Part shown: one piece after another, positions 38,362 to 43,522 of the stretch | Layout of the letters: each line of letters starts with the position of its first letter | How positions within the stretch are numbered: the first letter of the stretch is position 1 | NCBI GenBank assembly: GCA_035403085.1 | Contig: DAONEM010000016.1 | Span: 1-43,522 of the forward strand | Origin: JAMOAD01 sp023621955 | GTDB taxonomy: Bacteria; Acidobacteriota; Aminicenantia; JAMOAD01 | Direction of reading: 5' to 3' | DNA: 43,522 bases | Notes under the pieces: model-generated | The model's input: the letters and a program-made list of their open reading frames with translations, nothing else | Databases searched by the model: none | What the model was told of the DNA's origin: nothing | Made by a program: the position numbers and the translations under genes

Positions 38362-39437
38362 GCGAACCTCTAGAGGAGTTTTCTCCTTTTTTGGACCGAG
38401 ACCTCTTAGAGGAGTATGGAATTCTTCCCTTAGCTTACGACAAGGGAAAGTTGATTCTTGGCAGTTACAAGGCCATGAGCCAGGTGGTGCGCAAATCTTT
38501 GGAGGAGATTCTCCCCTTCAAGATCAACCTCTACAAGATCGACCAGGGCCTCTTCGAAAGGGAGGTCGAGAGGTGCTTCCACTACCCGGACCCCTTGGTG
38601 GTCTACCAGAAGAAACGCCTGATTCTGCCGCCACCGGAGGAGACCATTGTCGAAGAGACTCCGGCGGAGGATCTGGTCCGCTACATCATCACCTCTCTGA
38701 TCCATAAAGGGGAACGCTCCTTTCGACTGGGGCCCGAACCCGGTGATTGTGCCGGCGGCTTCCGCTTCTTCCCTTTCCTTCATAAAAAAGTGGAGAGCTT
38801 CCTGAAGGGTCGGGGAGGGGGAAACCCTATTCCCCTCCTCCTTGAGGGGAAGACTCTCTACCTCCATACGGTCAGGGAGCAAGGTGGGACTCTTCAAGGG
38901 GAGCTCTTTCCTGCGACTCTTTGGTCTTCAGCCGACGCCTTTGTTGAAAAGGCGATGGAGAGCGGCCTCGTTCTTCTTTTAGGAAGAAACACCTACCGTA
39001 AGAACCTTTTCCTCTCCCTGTTCCTTCAACGGAGAGGGAGGGGAGGGTGGCTCCTCTCGCCGGCTCCCCTCTTCCGATTCGACCGTTTCAGGACTGCCTC
39101 TTTTCGCAACGAGCTCTTCGAGAAGAGTTTCAACGTTCTTCTGGCGAAGAGAGCCTCTCCCATTGTCGTCGATTCTCCCCCCTCTCTCTACTACCCCTTT
39201 CTCTGGAGCGGCAAAGAGAAGGGCCGTTTCCTCCTCTCTCTTCCCCAAGAGAGCGAAGAGGACCTAGAGCAGAGGCTGAGAGAGGAGAAGCTTCAACAGG
39301 CGCTCCGGGGAGGGGTGAAGGCGGTTCCTATGGTCCTGACCTTTCAGGAGACGGAACCAGGAGAACGGTTCTGCTCTTACCGGGCGGAGATAGGGACCGT
39401 GGAGGGGGGACTCTTCAAAACCCCACGACTTCGATGA
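38358..39437 (+). CDS. Degenerate GspE/PilB-like protein (pseudo-ATPase)
   Basis: The protein is 359 residues from a TTG that overlaps the SPOR stop (TTGA). Residues 1-75 resemble a GspE N-terminal (MshEN) domain: SPFLDRDLLEEYGILPLAYDKGKLILGSY. Residues 100-140 resemble the start of the ATPase domain (DLVRYIITSLIHKGERSFRLGP). Where GspE has GPTGSGKT this protein has GRNTYRKN (209-216): the lysine stays but the loop glycines and Thr/Ser are gone. The region matching DPDIILVGEIRD reads ASPIVVDSPPS, and TGHLVLSTLHT reads KGRFLLSLPQES. The overall course is GspE-like but ATP hydrolysis looks impossible. The family call is by eye. A partner or regulator of a true secretion/pilus ATPase is one possibility. 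Confidence 0.55.
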   Translation: MSEPLEEFSPFLDRDLLEEYGILPLAYDKGKLILGSYKAMSQVVRKSLEEILPFKINLYKIDQGLFEREVERCFHYPDPLVVYQKKRLILPPPEETIVEETPAEDLVRYIITSLIHKGERSFRLGPEPGDCAGGFRFFPFLHKKVESFLKGRGGGNPIPLLLEGKTLYLHTVREQGGTLQGELFPATLWSSADAFVEKAMESGLVLLLGRNTYRKNLFLSLFLQRRGRGGWLLSPAPLFRFDRFRTASFRNELFEKSFNVLLAKRASPIVVDSPPSLYYPFLWSGKEKGRFLLSLPQESEEDLEQRLREEKLQQALRGGVKAVPMVLTFQETEPGERFCSYRAEIGTVEGGLFKTPRLR

Positions 39438-39455
39438 TTTGTTCGGGAGTATAGG

Positions 39456-39485
39456 TTGACATCCTATAGTGTTTCTGCTTAAGAT
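39456..39485 (+). promoter_or_regulatory. Promoter of the F0 operon
   Basis: TTGACA (39456-39461), an 18-base spacer, TAAGAT (39480-39485). Transcription should start near 39492, 18 bases before the ATG at 39510, which has AAGGAGG upstream. Confidence 0.6.
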
Positions 39486-39509
39486 ATTCCCAAATCCAAG
39501 GAGGAATGG

Positions 39510-39806
39510 ATGAACAAGCTTGAAGTTGGATCATGGGATGTTCTCGATCTTATCAGAGACAACGCGGATAAAAATTTTGGGCAAGCGGGAGATCTCGACA
39601 CTGGCGACGCCCTTTCATGTTTTTGCCAAGTGGGAGAGGATTTCTTTGAGCTCTATTACAGCGATTTGGTAGCCAACTATATCGGACACTTTGACAACGA
39701 GCCGGAGATGCGGGATGCGATGAAAGAGCGCTTTTCCGAGCTTGGGAGTCAGCTTCCCGAAGAGATCGCCATGGACAAGTCTTTCCTTCCCGACGATGAA
39801 GGGTAA
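39510..39806 (+). CDS. Acidic protein of unknown function leading the F0 operon
   Basis: The protein is 98 residues. I do not recognise it. It is acidic, has no membrane segment or signal peptide, and includes two cysteines close together (LSCFCQVGEDFFELYYSDLVANYIGHFDNEPEMRDAMKERF). The start is supported by AAGGAGGAATGG just before the ATG. Its last 11 bases overlap the AtpZ/Q-like gene, so it is translationally linked to ATP-synthase membrane genes. The first third has a higher A+T share than its neighbours. It could be an assembly or regulatory factor for F0, or simply a passenger. Confidence 0.6.
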   Translation: MNKLEVGSWDVLDLIRDNADKNFGQAGDLDTGDALSCFCQVGEDFFELYYSDLVANYIGHFDNEPEMRDAMKERFSELGSQLPEEIAMDKSFLPDDEG

Positions 39807-40044
39807 GGTCCGGCTTGACCGGTGGCTGAACGCCGCCTCGGTTGCCACCATGATCCCCGTCTCGACGGGGGTTGGTTTCTTCATGGGCTATTTTTTGGAC
39901 AAGGTCTTTCACTCTCAGCCCTATCTCCTCTTCCTCTTTACCCTTTTCGGGATAGCCGCCGGGTATAAGAACCTCATCACTTTTTTGGCACGAATGGAAA
40001 AACGTGAAAAAAAAGAGGCCGGAGAACCTTCCAAGAAGGATTAG
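39796..40044 (+). CDS. AtpZ/AtpQ-like small F0-associated membrane protein
   Basis: The protein is 82 residues from the ATG at 39796. Two membrane helices (ASVATMIPVSTGVGFFMGYFLDKVF and YLLFLFTLFGIAAGYKNLITFL) carry the glycine pattern GxGxxxGxxLD typical of the small protein encoded before AtpI in many atp operons, related to Mg/Ca transport or c-ring assembly. A lysine-rich tail follows. No clear ribosome binding site precedes the start, which suggests coupling to the upstream gene; the frame is open further upstream to 39742, but that would overlap the previous gene more deeply. Confidence 0.75.
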   Translation: MKGKVRLDRWLNAASVATMIPVSTGVGFFMGYFLDKVFHSQPYLLFLFTLFGIAAGYKNLITFLARMEKREKKEAGEPSKKD

Positions 40045-40426
40045 CCGGTGTATCCTCTGGCTGACCCTGTTGGGGAGTGTTGTGGCCGGAATTCTCGGAC
40101 GAAGTCCCCTATGGGCCCTCTCTTTCTTCCTCGGCGGAGGGGCCTTCTGGCTTCTCTTTCAACATCTGCGGAGTCTCTTTGGAGAGGAGAAAGGCCCTAA
40201 GGGTGCCTATCTTCTCACGTACCTGCTCCGCCTCTCCTTGATCGGCCTCTTTTTTTATGCTACTCTTCTTGTCTCGAAGTCCTTCTTTCTCGGAGCGGCG
40301 GCGGGTTTCATGACGGCCACTCTCTCTTTAACAATTGAAGGCCTACGAGAGATCTTCCTTCGAGGTGAAAGGGATGGAAGAACCGAGTCTCTTTCTGACG
40401 GTAATCATCAACAAAATCTTCGGTAA
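40004..40426 (+). CDS. atpI: ATP synthase protein I family (AtpI)
   Basis: The protein is 140 residues from GTG at 40004, with about four membrane helices (ILWLTLLGSVVAGILG, LWALSFFLGGGAFWLLF, LLTYLLRLSLIGLFFYATLLV, FFLGAAAGFMTATLSL). The FLGAAAGF motif fits the AtpI/AtpR group, which helps c-ring assembly or Mg uptake. Its position between AtpZ/Q and AtpB supports the call. It overlaps its upstream neighbour by 41 bases and atpB by 53. The start is uncertain because the region is A-rich and no clear binding site is seen. Confidence 0.72.
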   Translation: MKKKRPENLPRRISRCILWLTLLGSVVAGILGRSPLWALSFFLGGGAFWLLFQHLRSLFGEEKGPKGAYLLTYLLRLSLIGLFFYATLLVSKSFFLGAAAGFMTATLSLTIEGLREIFLRGERDGRTESLSDGNHQQNLR

Positions 40427-41141
40427 AGTGGTTTTAGCCTTGATGGGGGTGTTGGGAATCCACCCTGCCAACCCTCACGAGCCTATTCCACAACACGTTG
40501 TCTTCGTTCTTGTGGTCACAACCCTTGTGGCCCTACTCTTGCGCCTTCTGGCCAGAAAGGTGAATCTGGTTCCCACACCCCTTCAATCCGTTGGCGAGAC
40601 CATTGTCGGCATGTTTAAATCGACCGTGGAGGACATGATCGGTGAAAAGGGCCGGCCCTACATCCCCGTTATCGGGACCGTCGGTCTTTTCGTCTTCTTC
40701 TGCAACATAGCTGGACTCTTTCCAGGGATGATGTCCCCAACCTCCAACTTGAACGTGACCGCCGCCGCGGCCGTCTTCGTTTTTCTTTACTACCATTGGC
40801 AGGGCATCAAGGCCCATGGCCTGGGTAAGTATGTGAAACACTTCGGTGGTCCCTATTTCCCCTATCTGGCTTGGCTCTTCTTTCCTATCGAAATCATCAG
40901 CCAATTTTCTCGTCCCCTTTCCCTCTCCCTCCGTCTTTTTGGGAACATCATGGGAGAGGACATGGTCATCCTTGTCTTGACCTCTCTCATCCCCTTCGTC
41001 GTCCCCTTGCCGATGATGGCCCTGGCGATCTTCACCTCCTTCGTTCAGGCCATGGTTTTTACGCTCCTGACGACCATTTACTTGGCTGGCGCCTTGGAGG
41101 AAGAGGAAGAAGAGGAAGAAGAGCCTGCTCACGCCCATTAA
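40374..41141 (+). CDS. atpB: F-type ATP synthase subunit a (AtpB)
   Basis: The protein is 255 residues from the ATG at 40374 (GAGG 8 bases upstream). Five to six membrane helices are present. Key motifs: NLVPTPLQSVGETIVG, FFCNIAGLFPGMMSPTSNLN, and the helix with the essential stator arginine, PLSLSLRLFGNIMGEDMV. Subunit a provides the ion half-channels against the c-ring. The C-terminus ends in a run of glutamates (about nine) and PAHAH, an unusual tail. No b-subunit gene follows, so atpF probably lies elsewhere with the F1 genes. Confidence 0.95.
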   Translation: MEEPSLFLTVIINKIFGKVVLALMGVLGIHPANPHEPIPQHVVFVLVVTTLVALLLRLLARKVNLVPTPLQSVGETIVGMFKSTVEDMIGEKGRPYIPVIGTVGLFVFFCNIAGLFPGMMSPTSNLNVTAAAAVFVFLYYHWQGIKAHGLGKYVKHFGGPYFPYLAWLFFPIEIISQFSRPLSLSLRLFGNIMGEDMVILVLTSLIPFVVPLPMMALAIFTSFVQAMVFTLLTTIYLAGALEEEEEEEEEPAHAH

Positions 41142-41181
41142 AAAAGGAAGCCTTAACCCTATTCCTAATTAGGAGGATAGA

Positions 41182-41535
41182 ATGAAGAAACTCGCTGTGG
41201 TTGCCTTGATCCTGGGCATCTTCCTGGCGGTACCCCTTTTCGCAGCCCCCGAAGCGGGAGGCGCTCAAAACGGGACCCAAAACGGAGGATCTCAGGTGAT
41301 CTATCTGTGGGCCATCGTCGTTGGTGGCGCGGCTCTGACGCTCGCCGCCGCCGTTGGCGCCATCACCCAGTCCAAAGCCATTGTCGCTGTGGCCGAGAGC
41401 ATCTCCCGGAATCCGGCGGCCTCTGGAGTCCTGAGGACTACGCTGATTCTCGGCTTGGCCTTCATCGAATCTCTCGTAATTTATGTTCTCCTCATCGACC
41501 TGATCATCTTCTTCGTCAAGTGGGGAACCTGGTAA
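41182..41535 (+). CDS. atpE: F-type ATP synthase subunit c (AtpE), signal-peptide form with Na+-type binding residues
   Basis: The protein is 117 residues, about 30 longer than usual. Residues 1-22 look like a cleavable signal peptide (MKKLAVVALILGIFLAVPLFAA) followed by a Gly/Asn-rich spacer. The two c-subunit helices then follow, with loop RNP at 76-78. The ion site has Gln63 in helix 1 and Glu96, Ser97 and Tyr101 in helix 2. The same four residues, at the same spacing, form the Na+ site of the Ilyobacter tartaricus ring (Gln32, Glu65, Ser66, Tyr70). A strong TAGGAGG is upstream, fitting the high copy number of c. Lys65 within helix 1 is odd. Confidence 0.93.
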   Translation: MKKLAVVALILGIFLAVPLFAAPEAGGAQNGTQNGGSQVIYLWAIVVGGAALTLAAAVGAITQSKAIVAVAESISRNPAASGVLRTTLILGLAFIESLVIYVLLIDLIIFFVKWGTW

Positions 41536-41542
41536 GAGAGTG

Positions 41543-42472
41543 ATGAAGTTCCCGGCCCGGGTCTTCTCGGTGGTTCGGGAAACGACCAAACGGTTTTACG
41601 GAGACCGTTGTCCCGATAAAGCCGCAACTATCGCTTATTATCTGATATTGGCAGCACTCCCGATGTTGGGAGTGCTGCTTTTTATTTTCAGTCGCTTCTT
41701 TCTCTCCGAGGAGGTTCTCTTTCAAACGCTTCACCTCTATACGGAGAATATCTTTCAAGACCTCGACCCCAGCTTCTTTGCCAAGACACGGCACTACGCA
41801 GAAATCTTCTCAAGAATGGGCGTCTACGGGCTGATCTTTTCGCTGGTCGCCATTCTCTTCCTCCTCTCGAAGACGATCGACTTCATCAACCAGATCTTCA
41901 AGGTCGATAGGAAACCCAAGCACGCCTTCTTGATCAGCAGGCTCAAGGAGATGGGGCTGATGTTCTTCTCCGCCCTTCTCTTCTTCCTCTCCTTTCTCCT
42001 GAGCAACTTAGTGGGAGCCTTCAAGAGTTATCTGAGCGGTTTCGAGATCGTCGAGGCGATCGACCCCATGGTGATCGCCCTACTGGACAGCTTTCTGCTT
42101 GAATACCTTGTGCCGGCCCTTTTAACTCTCTTTTTCTTCTTCACCGTCTACAAGTACATCCCCCACGTGAAAGTGATAAAGAGAGCCGCGTTTATCGCGG
42201 CGTTGGTGGCTACGGCGATCTGGGAGGTGGCGAAACGGATCTTTGCCTGGTATCTTGCGAACGTGGCCGTTTACGGAAGAATTCAAGGAACCCTGGCAGG
42301 GATGGTCGGGTTTATCCTACTTGCCAATCTGGGTTTTACTGTCTTCTTCTGGGGTGTCGAATGTAGCTTCGTTCTCAACCACATTTTTCTAAAAAGAGCT
42401 CCAGAGCGTGAGAGACCACCCCGAATGCCTTCGCAAGGTCTCTCCCGCCGGAGAGAGGGAGAAAAGAAATGA
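41543..42472 (+). CDS. YihY/BrkB-family inner membrane protein
   Basis: The protein is 309 residues from the ATG at 41543 (a GTG at 41540 is in frame). Six membrane helices and family motifs are clear: DKAATIAYYLILAALPMLGVLLF near the N-terminus, then MGVYGLIFSLVAILFLLSKTIDFINQIFKVD, LFFFFTVYKYIPHVKVIKRAAFIAALVATAIWEVAKRIFAWYL, and YGRIQGTLAGMVGFILLANLGFTVFFWGVECSFVLNH. Despite old labels as ribonuclease BN, the family is a membrane protein of unknown role, thought to be envelope-related. A perfect intrinsic terminator lies within codons about 37-49. The stop overlaps lpxD by 4 bases. Confidence 0.88.
   Translation: MKFPARVFSVVRETTKRFYGDRCPDKAATIAYYLILAALPMLGVLLFIFSRFFLSEEVLFQTLHLYTENIFQDLDPSFFAKTRHYAEIFSRMGVYGLIFSLVAILFLLSKTIDFINQIFKVDRKPKHAFLISRLKEMGLMFFSALLFFLSFLLSNLVGAFKSYLSGFEIVEAIDPMVIALLDSFLLEYLVPALLTLFFFFTVYKYIPHVKVIKRAAFIAALVATAIWEVAKRIFAWYLANVAVYGRIQGTLAGMVGFILLANLGFTVFFWGVECSFVLNHIFLKRAPERERPPRMPSQGLSRRREGEKK
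41651..41688 (+). terminator. Strong intrinsic terminator inside the yihY coding region
   Basis: A perfect 11-bp inverted repeat (GCAGCACTCCC, 41651-41661; GGGAGTGCTGC, 41668-41678) with a 6-base loop is followed at once by TTTTTATTTT (41679-41688). It lies 116 bases after the atpE stop codon and within the reading frame of yihY, where it encodes part of the conserved first membrane helix. It has the plus-strand orientation; the minus strand has no T run after it. Confidence 0.8.
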
Positions 42473-43494
42473 AGCTAAAGGAGCTCTTACTGGGCTTACC
42501 TGTCGAAAAGATCGTCGGTGATTGTGAAGTGGAGATTCTCTCCCCGAGGAGTTGGGAGAGGGCGGAGTGCGGGAACATCACCTTGGCTGTAAACCGTCGA
42601 ATCTGGGAGAGCCGAGAGAGCGTCTCCGCCTCGGCGGTGATTACCGACAGTCGCCTGGACAGCAACTATCTCTCGGGGCGTGTGGGGGGAGGAACCCTTG
42701 TTCTGGCGGTCCACCCCCTTTACCTTTGGGCGAAGGTTCTTGAACGTTTTATCGTTCTTGGCGAGGAGACAGGAGTCTCTCCAATGGCCCTTGTCGATCC
42801 AACTGCCGTTCTGGGGAGAAGAGTCTCCGTAGGACCCTTCGCCGTGATCGGGCCGAGAGTGACCATTGGGGAGGAGACAAAGATCGGCGCCCACACGGTG
42901 GTTGAAAGAGACGTCGTGGTTGGGCGACGCTGTGCCCTTCACCCCCGCGTTGTGTTACGGGAGGGGAGTATCCTCGGAGACCGGGTCATCCTCTATCCGG
43001 GAGTTGTCATCGGCTCCGACGGCTTCGGGTTTACGCCGTCTCCGGAGGGGCTTCCATACAAGGTCCCTCAACTGGGAAGGGTTCGTATCGAAGATGACGT
43101 GGAAATAGGAGCCAACAGTTGTGTCGACAGAGCGGCCCTTGACGAAACCGTCATCTCCCGGGGAGTTAAAATCGACAATCTCGTTCAAGTGGCCCACAAC
43201 GTGAGAATCGGTGAGGGGACCATCGTGGCGGGTATGACAGGGATAGCTGGGAGCACAACGATCGGGGCGGGATGTCTCATCGGAGGCGGAGTCGGCATAG
43301 CCGACCATGTGAAGATCGGTGATGGTGCCATCTTAGCGGCAAGAACCGGCGTTTCCGGTGATGTGGAGGCCGGGGCTAAGATGGCGGGTACACCGATGAT
43401 GGAGATGCGGGTCTGGCAAAGGCTCTTTGGTCATCTTCGCCGTTTTGATACCCTCCTGGAGAGGATCGAGAGTTTGGAGAAGAATGCCAAGTAG
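42469..43494 (+). CDS. lpxD: UDP-3-O-(3-hydroxyacyl)glucosamine N-acyltransferase LpxD
   Basis: The protein is 341 residues. The N-terminal uridine-binding domain (about 1-100) ends with TLVLAVHPLYLWAKVLERF. The left-handed beta helix of hexapeptide repeats begins at GVSPMALVDPTAVLGRRVSVGPFAVIGPRVTIG. Diagnostic LpxD motifs are VIGSDGFGFTPSPEGLPYKVPQLGRV, GANSCVDRAALDETVI and the catalytic histidine in VQVAHNVRIGEG. GTPMMEMRVWQR and a C-terminal helix end it. LpxD adds the second acyl chain in lipid A synthesis, confirming a diderm cell. ATG overlaps the yihY stop. The gene is complete, ending 28 bases before the window edge. Confidence 0.95.
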   Translation: MKLKELLLGLPVEKIVGDCEVEILSPRSWERAECGNITLAVNRRIWESRESVSASAVITDSRLDSNYLSGRVGGGTLVLAVHPLYLWAKVLERFIVLGEETGVSPMALVDPTAVLGRRVSVGPFAVIGPRVTIGEETKIGAHTVVERDVVVGRRCALHPRVVLREGSILGDRVILYPGVVIGSDGFGFTPSPEGLPYKVPQLGRVRIEDDVEIGANSCVDRAALDETVISRGVKIDNLVQVAHNVRIGEGTIVAGMTGIAGSTTIGAGCLIGGGVGIADHVKIGDGAILAARTGVSGDVEAGAKMAGTPMMEMRVWQRLFGHLRRFDTLLERIESLEKNAK

Positions 43495-43508
43495 TGCCTC
43501 GAAATTCT

Positions 43509-43514
43509 TATAAT
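43509..43514 (+). promoter_or_regulatory. Possible -10 element after lpxD
   Basis: A perfect TATAAT lies 15 bases after the lpxD stop, at the window edge. No TTGACA-like box is found 16-18 bases upstream (that stretch is the end of lpxD), so it is only a candidate promoter for the next gene. Confidence 0.25.
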
Positions 43515-43522
43515 ACCTTCAA

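Noticed and set aside
39987..40005. Sigma-54 promoter (TTGGCACG) in the F0 operon
   Set aside because: There is no GC-containing -12 element at the required distance, and it lies inside a coding region.
1..43522. CRISPR array, insertion sequence, prophage or integration site
   Set aside because: No regularly spaced repeats, transposase, integrase or phage genes were seen; operons are continuous and coherent.

Overview
The window is dense bacterial chromosome with a high proportion of G and C. About 46 protein genes lie in long operons, many joined by 1-20 base start/stop overlaps. There is no tRNA, rRNA, insertion sequence, phage gene or CRISPR array, and no gene-free stretch above 300 bases. 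The cell is a diderm: it has LPS export genes (an LptC/LptA-like protein and LptB) and LpxD. An NfnAB-type electron-bifurcating enzyme, a thiol-free (aspartate semialdehyde) homocysteine route and a ThiC Fe-S enzyme point to an anaerobe. Gene order (rpoN-hpf-ptsN-hprK-rapZ-PTS, F0 genes apart from F1) and several lineage-type secreted proteins suggest Acidobacteriota or a relative such as Aminicenantes. That is a guess from memory of the families, not a placement.

Layout. 1-4337 (minus): the end of a PyrK-like gene, a fused NfnAB, an EamA transporter, and a stand-alone zinc-finger plus MshEN protein. 4378-18618 (plus): two secreted proteins, then a 13-gene operon: HU-like protein, Ycf46-like AAA ATPase, recJ, lptC/A, lptB, rpoN, hpf, ptsN, hprK, rapZ, a mannose-type EIIA, ptsH and ptsI. 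The PTS has all its phosphorelay and HPr-kinase parts but no permease here, so it looks regulatory. 18623-22081 (minus): an envelope-stress module of cupin, ECF sigma factor, putative anti-sigma factor, TM2 protein, LiaF-like protein and DUF4097 protein. 22315-26931: a GT2 plus DUF2304 pair, a large GT39-like membrane glycosyltransferase and a SpoIIE-type phosphatase.

26935-31628 (minus) is the most interesting segment. Four genes run from aspartate to homocysteine: DUF39/COG1900 with a C-terminal ferredoxin domain, UPF0280/COG2122, aspartate-semialdehyde dehydrogenase and aspartate kinase. In front of them is a 13-codon leader ORF ending Met-Ile-Met-stop. The leader contains a perfect 7-base anti-Shine-Dalgarno for the first gene, and a long hairpin follows it. 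This reads like a methionine-sensing translational attenuator.

31665-39437 (plus): thiC, then a metallo-hydrolase, a phosphohexomutase, an FtsB-like protein, NfeD, a slipin, a SPOR protein and a GspE-like protein that has lost its ATPase motifs. 39456-43494 (plus): an unknown acidic protein, atpZ/Q, atpI, atpB and atpE (with the Na+-binding residue set and a signal peptide), then yihY and lpxD. A near-ideal intrinsic terminator lies inside the yihY reading frame.

Several good sigma70-type promoters sit so close to their start codons, with no ribosome binding site, that leaderless mRNAs appear common in this genome.
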